Assembly: GCF_014650775.1 (NCBI RefSeq)
Contig: NZ_BMVP01000003.1
Coordinates: 62,001-126,000 of the forward strand
DNA length: 64,000 nucleotides
Direction of reading: 5' to 3'
DNA from: Streptomyces cirratus
GTDB taxonomy: Bacteria; Actinomycetota; Actinomycetes; Streptomycetales; Streptomycetaceae
Shown: piece after piece, positions 24,901 through 32,938 of the stretch
How the letters are laid out: each line of letters begins with the position of its first letter
Numbering within the stretch: the stretch's first letter is position 1
The notes under the pieces: model-generated
The model's database searches: none
Told to the model about the DNA's origin: nothing
Seen by the model: the letters and a program-made list of their open reading frames with translations, nothing else
Position numbers and translations under genes: made by a program

Positions 24901-26901
24901 TCAGGCCGGGTCCGCGGCCGGCGGGGCCGGTTGGCGGAAGAACACTGCCGACGCCAGGGTGATCCGGCAGCCGGGGCGCACCAGTTCGACGGTGTCGGGC
25001 CAGACCGAAGGATCCGGGAGGTCCAGGCACCGGGCAAGGCGCGCAGCGAAGCGGGGCATGACGGGAGCGGCGCCGTGCGCGAGGAGGCGGGCGGCGGCCA
25101 GCTCCAGTGCGACGGCCGTGCGGGTCTCGTCCGCCCAGGCCGGGTCGTCGGCGTGCAGCCGCTGCGCGGCGGAGAAGCGAACGGTGTCCTCGACCAGCCC
25201 GGTGAGGGCGGCCGCGGCGTCCCGCAGGGAGAAGCCCCCGGGGCCGAGCGCTCCGGTGACGGCGGCGAGGCGGGTGCCGAGCCGGGCGAGGAAGGCGGAG
25301 TGTTCGGGGGTCCAGTTCCCGGCGTCGGGGGCGTGGCCGCCGTGGTGCTTGGCGACCCGGGCGCCGAGGTCGTTCAGCCACTGCTGCCAGGTCCCGATGA
25401 GGGTGTCGTCGAGGGTGGCCTCGTAGGCGGCGCGCCGGAAGTCGGTGCGCCGGCCTTCGGGGCGGGTGGCGGCGAGGAAGTAGCGGACGGAGTCGACGGT
25501 GTCGGGGCTCAGGACCTCCTTGCCCCAGACGGCGTGCCGGCGGCTGGTGGAGAACTTGCTGCCCTCCAGCAGGTAGAACTCGTTGACGTGGTAGTCGATG
25601 TCGGGTTCCCAGCCGGGGAAGGCCAGCTTGTACAGGATCGGGTACAGCAGCGAGTGGTAGAAGCTGTTGTCGTAGCCGAAGAAGTGGACGATCTTCCAGT
25701 CCTGGGCGGGGTCGGCGGCCCGCCAGTCGCGGCCCAGGCGCGAGCCCAGTGACTGGATGCCGTGCAGGAAGCCGTAACTCATCTCCGGCCACACCCAGAT
25801 GACCTGGCCCGGCACCTCTCCGTCGGCCGGGGCGACGCCCCAGGTGGAGGGGTGGGTGACGGGCAGGTCGAACCGTGGGCGGTCGAAGACGCGCCGGGCG
25901 AGATCGGCGAGACGGGCCGGAACCCGGCCGAGCCGGTGGTGTTCGCGGACGGTGTCGCGGAACGCGTGCACGGGCAGGGAGTAGCGGCTGATCCGCTCCC
26001 GGCGGGGCGCGGCGGAGGACCGCGCCGAGACGGGGGCGGTGAGGTCGTGCACCAGGTTCGGCTCGCCGCACTCCTCGCAGATGTTGCCGCCGGTGACCGC
26101 CGGGCAGTGCGGGCAGCCGCCGCTCACCTCGGCCTCGTACAGGTAACGGCCGCTCTCCGCGTCGACGAGGGCGTCGGCTTCGCGCACGCCGACGGCACCG
26201 GAGGCGGTGACGCGGGCGAAGAACTCCCGCAGGCCGTCCGCGTACTGGGGATCGGTGCTGGTGACCGTGTACTGGTCGACGGTGATGTCCATCAGCCGCA
26301 GGGTCTCGGCGATCTCCGCGCTGTAGTGCGCGGCGGTCTCGGCGGGGGTGCGGCCGTCGTGGAGGCCGGCGGCGGGCACGTAGCTCTGGTAGTCGTCGCT
26401 GCCGGTGAGGTGGTAGGCCTCGCCGCCGGTCATCCGCTGGAAGCGGACGTACGCGTCGGCGCCCAGATAGGGGCCGCAGAGGTGGCCCAGGTGCAGGTCC
26501 CCGTTGGGGGTGGGCGGGGTGGAGAAGACGAAGACCGGGCGGTCGCCGAAGGAGGCCCGCCGGATGTCGGCCGCCGATGCGAGGGCGCGGCCGGGGTCGC
26601 GCCAGTACTGGGTGACGAAGACCAGGTCGCAGTCGCCGGTGTTCTCCAGGACGTGCGACTCGAAGGGTTCGAAGAGGATGACGGTGCCGGGTTCCGCGGG
26701 GTGGCGGGCTCCGTCGACGTCGAACTCGCCCCGGCCCGCGACGATCACGAAGCACTCGGTCTCGTCGTGGTGGTGGCCGGTGGAGCGGACGCCGGGAGCC
26801 ACCCGGCCCCAGCCCGCACCGACTCCGAGGCCGTCTATGGCGCTCATGTCGATGCCGAACGCCTCGCCGAGCACCTGCGGGTCATACCTGCTGATGATCA
26901 T
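24901..26901 (-). CDS. Cupin-methionyl-tRNA-synthetase-like fusion, hydrazine (N-N bond) synthase
   Basis: 666 aa fusion. Residues 1-115 are a cupin with metal ligands in TGHHHDETECF and a later His in FESHVLEN. From about 128 a class I MetRS-like catalytic domain follows with HIGH-equivalent HLGH (PPTPNGDLHLGHL), a zinc knuckle (CPHC...CEEC) and KMSKS-equivalent EGSKFSTSR. The anticodon part is short. Established knowledge: the s56-p1 enzyme Spb40 has this same architecture and joins N6-hydroxylysine to glycine, forming the N-N bond. Here it is coupled by ATGA to a FAD oxidase and then an N6-hydroxylase, the same three-gene set, so the assignment is strong. It is last in the leftward operon. 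Confidence 0.9.
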   Translation of the reverse strand: MIISRYDPQVLGEAFGIDMSAIDGLGVGAGWGRVAPGVRSTGHHHDETECFVIVAGRGEFDVDGARHPAEPGTVILFEPFESHVLENTGDCDLVFVTQYWRDPGRALASAADIRRASFGDRPVFVFSTPPTPNGDLHLGHLCGPYLGADAYVRFQRMTGGEAYHLTGSDDYQSYVPAAGLHDGRTPAETAAHYSAEIAETLRLMDITVDQYTVTSTDPQYADGLREFFARVTASGAVGVREADALVDAESGRYLYEAEVSGGCPHCPAVTGGNICEECGEPNLVHDLTAPVSARSSAAPRRERISRYSLPVHAFRDTVREHHRLGRVPARLADLARRVFDRPRFDLPVTHPSTWGVAPADGEVPGQVIWVWPEMSYGFLHGIQSLGSRLGRDWRAADPAQDWKIVHFFGYDNSFYHSLLYPILYKLAFPGWEPDIDYHVNEFYLLEGSKFSTSRRHAVWGKEVLSPDTVDSVRYFLAATRPEGRRTDFRRAAYEATLDDTLIGTWQQWLNDLGARVAKHHGGHAPDAGNWTPEHSAFLARLGTRLAAVTGALGPGGFSLRDAAAALTGLVEDTVRFSAAQRLHADDPAWADETRTAVALELAAARLLAHGAAPVMPRFAARLARCLDLPDPSVWPDTVELVRPGCRITLASAVFFRQPAPPAADPA

Positions 26902-28052
26902 TTGATGTCCTTCGTCTCGTCCGCTGCGGAGGCCCGCAGGTGCAGGAGGCCGGCGGCATCCGCCGCGAGTGCGGGGGCGAGCCGGTAGCCGGAGCCACCG
27001 GCCGCGCCGGCGAAGACCAGGCGCCCCGCGGCATCGAGTGCCGTGACGACGGGGCCGGAGCCGCCGGGTTCGTAGGCGTCGCAGAAGACCCGTCCCGAGG
27101 CGCAGTGTGCGGCGAACTCGGGTGCGTACCCCGCGAGGAGCTCCCTCGCCTCGTGCAGGTTCTGCGGCGACACCCCGCCGCTCAGTCCGTCCGGAGTGAC
27201 GTCCCATTCCGGGCAGGTGTAGCTGAACAGCCAGTGCCCGCGGTCGTGCAGGGGCAGGAGGAAGGCGTCCTCTTCGTGGAACACCACCGCGCCGTCCCCG
27301 GCGGACGTCGGCACGTCCACGTGCAGGGCCACGATCTTCTTCACGCGCAACCCGAGCGGTGCGAGGGCCTCGGCCCACGCCGGGTCGTCGAGCCAGGGCC
27401 CGGGGGCGAGCACCACCCGGCCGGCGGTGACCTCGTCGCCCGTGCCGAGGCGGAGCGTGACGCCGTCCGGGCCGGGTCGGACCGCGGTCACCCGTACGCC
27501 CTCCCGGAAGGCGGCGTACGGGCGCATGGCGCGGGCCAACTGGGCGGTGAACGCGCTCACGTCGGCGTACTGACAGCCGTCGGCCGTCCAGGCCGCCTTG
27601 CCGTCGGGCACCGTGACCCGGCGTGCGGCGACCGGGCCCGGGGCGGGGCGCAGCCGGGCGGCGGGCAGGTAGGCGGTGTGCAGCGCGGCCTGGGCGTCCG
27701 CGTCGGCAATCACCGTCATTCCGAGTGGGTGAACGGGTACGTCGGGCCGGGCCGCGCGCAGTTCCTGGTACCAGTCCTGGCTGTACGCGGTCATCCGCCG
27801 GACCCGCTCGGTGGCGCCGCGGGGGAAGTGCAGCCCGGCCGAGCGGCGGGTCGCGCCGGAGCCGACGGTGTCGCGGTCGAGGACCATGACGCCGGTGCCG
27901 GGGCTTTGGTGCAGGACCTCCCGGGCGGTCATGCAGCCGACGACCCCGGCGCCGACGACCGCCACGTCGACGTACGTGCTCCTCTCGTGGGCGGACCCGG
28001 CGGCCCGGGGCACGGCGAGGGCGGTGGGCGGGGAGTCCGCGCGGGCGCTCAC
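26898..28052 (-). CDS. FAD-dependent amine/amino-acid oxidase (DAO superfamily)
   Basis: 384 aa flavoenzyme. It has an N-terminal dinucleotide fold VDVAVVGAGVVGCMTAREVL, a GSGATRRSAG segment typical of glycine/sarcosine-oxidase-like DAO enzymes, and a C-terminal GAAGGSGYRLAPALA FAD-binding end. The GTG start overlaps the N6-hydroxylase stop, and its own stop overlaps the fusion-enzyme start. In related hydrazine pathways the homologue oxidises the lysine-glycine hydrazine adduct, releasing the two-carbon hydrazine (hydrazinoacetate) from the lysine skeleton. That role is inferred from context. Confidence 0.85.
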   Translation of the reverse strand: MSARADSPPTALAVPRAAGSAHERSTYVDVAVVGAGVVGCMTAREVLHQSPGTGVMVLDRDTVGSGATRRSAGLHFPRGATERVRRMTAYSQDWYQELRAARPDVPVHPLGMTVIADADAQAALHTAYLPAARLRPAPGPVAARRVTVPDGKAAWTADGCQYADVSAFTAQLARAMRPYAAFREGVRVTAVRPGPDGVTLRLGTGDEVTAGRVVLAPGPWLDDPAWAEALAPLGLRVKKIVALHVDVPTSAGDGAVVFHEEDAFLLPLHDRGHWLFSYTCPEWDVTPDGLSGGVSPQNLHEARELLAGYAPEFAAHCASGRVFCDAYEPGGSGPVVTALDAAGRLVFAGAAGGSGYRLAPALAADAAGLLHLRASAADETKDIK

Positions 28053-29371
28053 CGGCCGTTCCACGTCTGCTTGGAGTCGGGTTTCGAGGACCACTCGACG
28101 AAGGAGGCCAGCGGATCGTCGCTGCGCACCCCGCGCAGCCGGTCCGCGATCCGGCGGCTGCGCCAGGCGTTGAGGCTTAGGTTCACGTCGGCGAGCCCGC
28201 GCTGGGCACGGACCGCGTTCTGCAAGAAGACGGCGTGCTGGGGCGGACCGTCCCAGCGGACGGCGAAGTCCTCGTCCACGCGGAATTCGTCGCCCTCGCG
28301 CTCCAGGCGCCCCGCGATGGGGGCGAGGAACGTGGCGGGCGCCGGCCGGAAGCCGGTGGCCCAGACGATGAGGTCGGCTTCGTGCTGTTCGGCGGCGTGC
28401 GGCTCGTCGTTGTGCCGGGCGGTGATCTCCCAATTGCCGCGGACGCCCCGGGTGACGGTGGTGACCTCGCGGTTCGGGTAGAGCCCGACCAGGTCGGGCA
28501 GCCCCTCGACGAACCGGTGGACGTACAGCTGCTGGTAGATGGCGCGGAGCGTGTCCTCCGAGATCCCGTCGCTGCTGAGCAGGGTGTCCCGGTTGACCGC
28601 GCGCCGGGCGTCGGCGGGCAGACGGTAGAAATGGTCCGAGAAGGACGGCGTGTAGAAGTCGTTGGTGAACGGCGAATCGTCGATCGGGAGGTAGGTGCGG
28701 CGCCGGGAGAGCCATGAGATCCGCCGCGGCCGGTCCGCCGCGGGGCGGGTGATGAGGTCGAGGAACGCCTCTGCGCCCGACTGTCCGCCACCGACGACCG
28801 TGACCCGTTTGCCGGCCAGATCCACGGCCTTCATGATGAACTCGCTGACGTGGAACTGCGTGGGACCGAGCAGTTCGCGGGCCTGCGGTGGGACGTACGG
28901 GCTGCTGCCGACACCGACCACGATGTTGTCGGCGGTGATCGTGCGCCGGCTCGTGCGGACCCGGAAGACCCGGTCGAAAGCGACCTCGTGGACCTCCTCG
29001 CCGAAGACGACGTGCGGGTTGCGTTCGGCGGCCCAGGCCAGGTAGTTGCGGAACTCCTGGCGCGGGACGGCGGAGAACTGGGCGTTCAGGAAGTGGTGGA
29101 CGCGGCCTTGCTCATGAAGGTACGAGAGGAAGGAGAAGCGATTCGTCGGATCGGCGAGGCTCACGAGGTCCTTGAACAGGGAGACCTGGAGGGTGCTCCC
29201 GGGCATCTGCTGGCCGTCGTGCCAGGCGAACGCCTCCTTCCGGTCGAGGAAGAGGTTGGGCACGTCGGCGTGATCGTGGAGCAGTGACGCAAGGCTGAGG
29301 TTCGCGGGTCCCACGCCGACACCGACGCACCGGTAGTGCACGGGCGGGTGGCCGCGGCTCTCGTTCCCCAT
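28049..29371 (-). CDS. L-lysine N6-hydroxylase (FAD/NADPH monooxygenase)
   Basis: 440 aa enzyme of the IucD/SidA/PvdA group. It shows FAD motif GVGVGPANLSLA (about 16-27), the substrate-proximal QVSLFKDLVSLADPTNRFSF, the NADPH motif VTVVGGGQSGAEAFLDL and the C-terminal ATGFRPAPATFL. It would make N6-hydroxylysine, the nucleophile-derived half of the N-N bond. ATG 29371 is chosen over 29392 because GAAGGAAGGGG precedes it. The GTGA overlap with the oxidase gene and the cupin-MetRS gene after it favour lysine over ornithine as substrate. Confidence 0.88.
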   Translation of the reverse strand: MGNESRGHPPVHYRCVGVGVGPANLSLASLLHDHADVPNLFLDRKEAFAWHDGQQMPGSTLQVSLFKDLVSLADPTNRFSFLSYLHEQGRVHHFLNAQFSAVPRQEFRNYLAWAAERNPHVVFGEEVHEVAFDRVFRVRTSRRTITADNIVVGVGSSPYVPPQARELLGPTQFHVSEFIMKAVDLAGKRVTVVGGGQSGAEAFLDLITRPAADRPRRISWLSRRRTYLPIDDSPFTNDFYTPSFSDHFYRLPADARRAVNRDTLLSSDGISEDTLRAIYQQLYVHRFVEGLPDLVGLYPNREVTTVTRGVRGNWEITARHNDEPHAAEQHEADLIVWATGFRPAPATFLAPIAGRLEREGDEFRVDEDFAVRWDGPPQHAVFLQNAVRAQRGLADVNLSLNAWRSRRIADRLRGVRSDDPLASFVEWSSKPDSKQTWNGR

Positions 29372-29474
29372 ATCAGGCCCCTTCCTTCGCATGTGAGTGG
29401 GTATCAGGAGGTCGTTCGGTCGATCACGGGCATGGATCGCTCAGCGTCCGCACCACCGCGGCATTCGGCGCGCA

Positions 29475-30659
29475 TCACACGGCCTGCTCCCGCAAGAAGG
29501 TCGCGATGCCGTGCTCCCGCAGGAAGTCCAGCCAGCGGGCTGCTTGCGGGCCTTCCGCCGCGCACTGCAAGCCGGCCGCCAGCTCGCCGTCCAGCACCCG
29601 GGTCACGCCGTGGGCGAGCGGCAGCGAGACGCAGAGCGCCATCGCGCTCTCGCGGGCGGTGCCCGTGATGTCGAGCAGGCCCTCGCCCCGCCAGCCGGGC
29701 CCGCCGTGCTCGGTGCCGAGGGTCAGGGAGACGGCGAGGACGACCCGGTCGCGGTCCTCCCCCGTGGCCGGGTAGCGCTCGGCGAGGTCCTGGGCGAGGG
29801 CGCGGACCTGGTCGGGGTCCCCCGTCTCCACGGTGCGGAAGACCGGCTGCCAGGCCGCCCGCCAGCCGCTGCTGCGCAGCGTGCCGCGGATGAAGGTGCG
29901 CAGCCGCCAGCCGTCCGGAATCGCGTACTGGGCGGTGAAGGGCACGCTGTCGCGGTTCGGGTACGCCTCGAAGTCCTCGCCGTCGAGCCGCAGCGCGCGC
30001 GTGGCCTCCCAGGGGCGGTCGCTGGTGCGTACCGCGCCCTCCTCGATGTAGCGGGCGGGCTGGGCGAGGGCCGACAGGACACCGTACGGGGCCCAGCTGA
30101 AGCGGTAGCGGAACGCGTTGGGCACGGCCGGGAGCCCACCGCAGTACGAGGTCAGGTCGACGGGTCCGGCGCTGTCTCCGACGGCCTTTCGGGCAGCGGA
30201 CACCAGTTCGTGTGCGAGGAGGTGGTCGATGCCGGGGTCGAGTCCCGCTTCGGTCAGGACGACGAGCCCGGCACGGCCCGCTTCTGCCGCCAGGCTGCGC
30301 AGTTCGCCGGTGGCGTAGCTGGTGCAGGCGAAGTGCGCACCGCGCGAGATCGCCAGCCGCAGCAGTGCCGCGTGCTCGGTGGCCGGCAGCATCGACACCA
30401 GGGTGTGGCCCGGCCCCAGCAGGTCCGGCAGGTCCCCGGCGTCCAGGCCGTGCGGTTCGGCGCGGCCGGTCAGCCCGAGCCGGTCGAGCAGTGCCGTGGC
30501 CTTGGCCCGCGTACGGCCCCATACGAGGACCCGGCCGGCCTGCTCGCACAGCAGGCCGAGCCCGCTGCGGCCGACGGACAGGCCGGTACCGGTCCAGTGC
30601 ACGGTGCGCTCGGGGTCGGCCGGGAGGGGGCGGGCGGCATCCGGCAGGGCATCGGACAT
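29475..30659 (-). CDS. Saccharopine-dehydrogenase-like NAD(P) enzyme
   Basis: 394 aa. N-terminal Rossmann region (VGRSGLGLLCEQAGRVLVWG), then the family hallmark TEAGLDPGIDHLLAHELV near residue 140, SYCGGLP, and a catalytic-domain body including AYPNRDSVPF. ATG 30659 has GGAGG 8 nt upstream. It lies between the aminomutase and the N6-hydroxylase. One plausible role is handling alpha-aminoadipate semialdehyde, the lysine-derived by-product expected when the hydrazine adduct is oxidised, and so recycling it towards lysine. Alternatively it reduces an imine or hydrazone in the product. Confidence 0.8.
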   Translation of the reverse strand: MSDALPDAARPLPADPERTVHWTGTGLSVGRSGLGLLCEQAGRVLVWGRTRAKATALLDRLGLTGRAEPHGLDAGDLPDLLGPGHTLVSMLPATEHAALLRLAISRGAHFACTSYATGELRSLAAEAGRAGLVVLTEAGLDPGIDHLLAHELVSAARKAVGDSAGPVDLTSYCGGLPAVPNAFRYRFSWAPYGVLSALAQPARYIEEGAVRTSDRPWEATRALRLDGEDFEAYPNRDSVPFTAQYAIPDGWRLRTFIRGTLRSSGWRAAWQPVFRTVETGDPDQVRALAQDLAERYPATGEDRDRVVLAVSLTLGTEHGGPGWRGEGLLDITGTARESAMALCVSLPLAHGVTRVLDGELAAGLQCAAEGPQAARWLDFLREHGIATFLREQAV

Positions 30660-30777
30660 CGGGGGGTCCTCCTTGACGTGCTCGGCGGGACGGATCCGGC
30701 TTGCTGCGGCCCGGTGCCGCCGCGTCCAGGGCGGGGAACCGGGGCCGGGGTGAGGGGGGCTCGGGGTACGGGGCCGG

Positions 30778-32181
30778 TCAGCGTCCGGCCGGGAAGGGGG
30801 TCGGGGTGTCCGGCGTGCCGGTACCCTGCGCACGCCACCAGGCCCGGCCCTCTTCGGGGAGGGTGTAGAGCGGGTCGTAGTACTCGTGGAGCCGGTCGAG
30901 GTCGTCCTCGTTCCCGCTGTCCGCGGTGGTGCGGTAGTTCTTCGCCCAGTACGAGATCCCGCGTACCCGGTCGTAGTCCGACAGCTGGTGCACCCATCGT
31001 TTGCCGACGAACGGTACGTCGCACACGATCCGCGGGGTGGCGAAGCCGGGCAGGTAGCCCATGATCGCGTGCTGGAGGTCCTGGGCCTCGGCGACCGACG
31101 TCCGCCAGTGTTCACTGAACGGGATCATGTCGCACATGTAGAAGTAGTAGGGCATGATGCCGGCCCGGTCGAGCAGCGCGAAGCACAGGTCCAGCAGGGC
31201 CGGCGGAGTGTCGTTGACGGTGCGCAGGAGCACGGCCTGGTTGCGGATGTCCCGCAGTCCGGCGTCGAGCAGCAGCCGGGCGGCTTCCGAGACGCCTGTG
31301 GTGATCTGCTGGGCGGCGTTGGCGTGGGTGTGCAGCGCGATCTGCACTCCGCGGGCGCGCGCGGTGGCGGTCAGCCGCGCGATGCCGTCGAGCACGGGTG
31401 CGGCCGTCCAGTGCTGGGGCAGTCCGACGAGGGCCTTGCTGGCGAGCCGGACGTCCCGGACCGACTCGATGTCGAGCAGGGACTCGACGAAGGATTCGAC
31501 GCGGGGCCAGGGGACGTTCGCGACGTCGCCGCCGGAGACGACCACGTCACGGACGGCCGGTGTCTTGCGCAGGTAGTCGATCATGGCCTGGAGCCGGGCG
31601 CCGGGTTTGAGGGCGAAGCTCGCCTTGGTGATCTGGGTGGTGGAGTTGCCGACGAGGTCCATACGGGTGCAGTGCCCGCAGTACTGCGGGCAGGTGGCGA
31701 CCAGTTCGGCGAGGACCTTGGTGGGGTAGCGGTGCGTCAGGCCCTCCGTGGCCCACATGTCGCGCTCGTGCAGGGAGTCCCGCTCGGCCTTGGGGTGGGA
31801 GGGGTGGTCGGTCCGGCGGTCGGAGAACACCGGGAGCATGTAGCGGCGTACCGGGTCGGCGTAGTAGGCGTCGGTGAGGCTGTCGGCGCCGGTGGCCGCG
31901 ACGCCCGGGGCAATGGTGTTGATCATGTACGGAGTGACCAGAATGGACATCGTGGCCCGCTCGCGCTGGTCGCGCTCGAGGTCGGCCAGGAAGCGGTCGC
32001 CGAGCGCGGGTCCCGTCACCTCGCGGAGCTGGCGGAGGTTCTTGACGCAGTGGGCCCGTTGCCACTGCGCCGAGCCCCACTCCTCCTCCGTGACGTCCCG
32101 CCAGCCGGGTAATCGGCGGTGGTCGGGCTCCAGGGCCGGGCTGTGGGCATAGGCGTAGGGCTGCGGCAGGCCGTCGAGCAT
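30778..32181 (-). CDS. Lysine 2,3-aminomutase (radical SAM, PLP)
   Basis: 467 aa KamA-family protein. The radical SAM cluster motif is Cys164-x3-Cys168-x2-Cys171 (CPQYCGHC). Other family features are VVVSGGDVANVP, RLASKALVGLPQHW and YYFYMCDMIPFSEHW near the PLP/substrate region. It interconverts alpha- and beta-lysine. Glutamate or another amino acid cannot be excluded, but the lysine-centred neighbourhood supports lysine. Codon 24 is TTA (32110-32112), which in streptomycetes is read by the bldA tRNA and links expression to development. The 118-bp gap before the next gene may hold an internal promoter. Confidence 0.87.
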   Translation of the reverse strand: MLDGLPQPYAYAHSPALEPDHRRLPGWRDVTEEEWGSAQWQRAHCVKNLRQLREVTGPALGDRFLADLERDQRERATMSILVTPYMINTIAPGVAATGADSLTDAYYADPVRRYMLPVFSDRRTDHPSHPKAERDSLHERDMWATEGLTHRYPTKVLAELVATCPQYCGHCTRMDLVGNSTTQITKASFALKPGARLQAMIDYLRKTPAVRDVVVSGGDVANVPWPRVESFVESLLDIESVRDVRLASKALVGLPQHWTAAPVLDGIARLTATARARGVQIALHTHANAAQQITTGVSEAARLLLDAGLRDIRNQAVLLRTVNDTPPALLDLCFALLDRAGIMPYYFYMCDMIPFSEHWRTSVAEAQDLQHAIMGYLPGFATPRIVCDVPFVGKRWVHQLSDYDRVRGISYWAKNYRTTADSGNEDDLDRLHEYYDPLYTLPEEGRAWWRAQGTGTPDTPTPFPAGR

Positions 32182-32298
32182 GGCGGGGTCCTCTCCATCG
32201 GTCCCGCGCGGTGCGGGAGGCAGGACGCGCTGTGCTGTTGGGGCGCGGTGGCGGCGAGCAGCCGCCACCGCCGTGGGGGTGGGGGGCGTGCGGCGCGG

Positions 32299-32934
32299 TC
32301 AGGCCTTGCCGCCGCCGGGTCCGACGAGGGCGAAGTCGGGAGCGCAGACGGTGGATCCGGTCGAAGCCTCCTCCAGGGTGTGCGCGCCGCCCAGGGTCCG
32401 CCGGTAGGGCTCGCTGAGCTCCGTCAGCACGTCGTCCAGCGGCTGGTGCACGCGCGGTAGCCGGGCGAGCGCCGCCTCCACCCGGGTGCGCCAGCGCTCG
32501 CGGATCCGGGGGTCGGCGCCCTGTGCGGTGGTGACGGTCCCCCGGCAGCCCGGGGACGCGCAACGGCACTCCATGCTCCAGTCGCCGTCCTCCGTGAAGG
32601 TGGCGTAGTCGCAGGTCACTTCCTCGCCCGGCGCTATGTCCCGTACGGCCACGCCGAAGTCCAGTCCGAGATCGAGGACGTTGGCCTCGCAGGAGTGGTT
32701 CATCAGGTACGCGCCGAGGCAGGGCAGCAGCAGACTGCCGTCGGCGAGCAGGTGGCCGTAGGTGTCGAGCCGTTCGAAACGGTCCGGGGGCAGGTCCGCG
32801 ACCTGTTCCTTGGTCCAGCGGGAGCACGTGGTGCAGGGGCACCACACCGCCGTTCCGGCCGGGATCGGCCGGGTGGCGAACAGCCCCACGTTGTGGGTGC
32901 GGCTGGCGCGGACGTCGATCCCACTCGTCAGCAC
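32299..32934 (-). CDS. SET-domain protein (putative lysine/amine methyltransferase)
   Basis: 211 aa, GTG start. The SET core shows GLFATRPIPAGT (about 17-28), YLMNHSCEANV (76-86, the NHxC cofactor/knot motif) and GEEVTCDY (103-110). A post-SET-like cysteine cluster CRCASPGCRG (123-132) and earlier CPCTTC complete zinc ligands. SET proteins methylate protein lysines. Their occurrence inside a bacterial biosynthetic operon is unusual. It might methylate a lysine-derived small molecule, an enzyme of the pathway, or a ribosomal protein for self-protection. All three are inference. The gap to the ATP-grasp gene is 4 bp, so it is co-transcribed. Confidence 0.8.
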   Translation of the reverse strand: MLTSGIDVRASRTHNVGLFATRPIPAGTAVWCPCTTCSRWTKEQVADLPPDRFERLDTYGHLLADGSLLLPCLGAYLMNHSCEANVLDLGLDFGVAVRDIAPGEEVTCDYATFTEDGDWSMECRCASPGCRGTVTTAQGADPRIRERWRTRVEAALARLPRVHQPLDDVLTELSEPYRRTLGGAHTLEEASTGSTVCAPDFALVGPGGGKA

Positions 32935-32938
32935 GGGA

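Noticed and set aside
25762..28481. Long plus-strand open frames antisense to the cupin-MetRS and oxidase genes
   Set aside because: They lie opposite clearly identified enzymes, lack motifs and have inverse codon bias.
29723..30139. Arg/Ser/Ala-rich minus-strand ORF in the saccharopine-dehydrogenase gene
   Set aside because: Out-of-frame shadow on the same strand as the real gene, with low-complexity composition.
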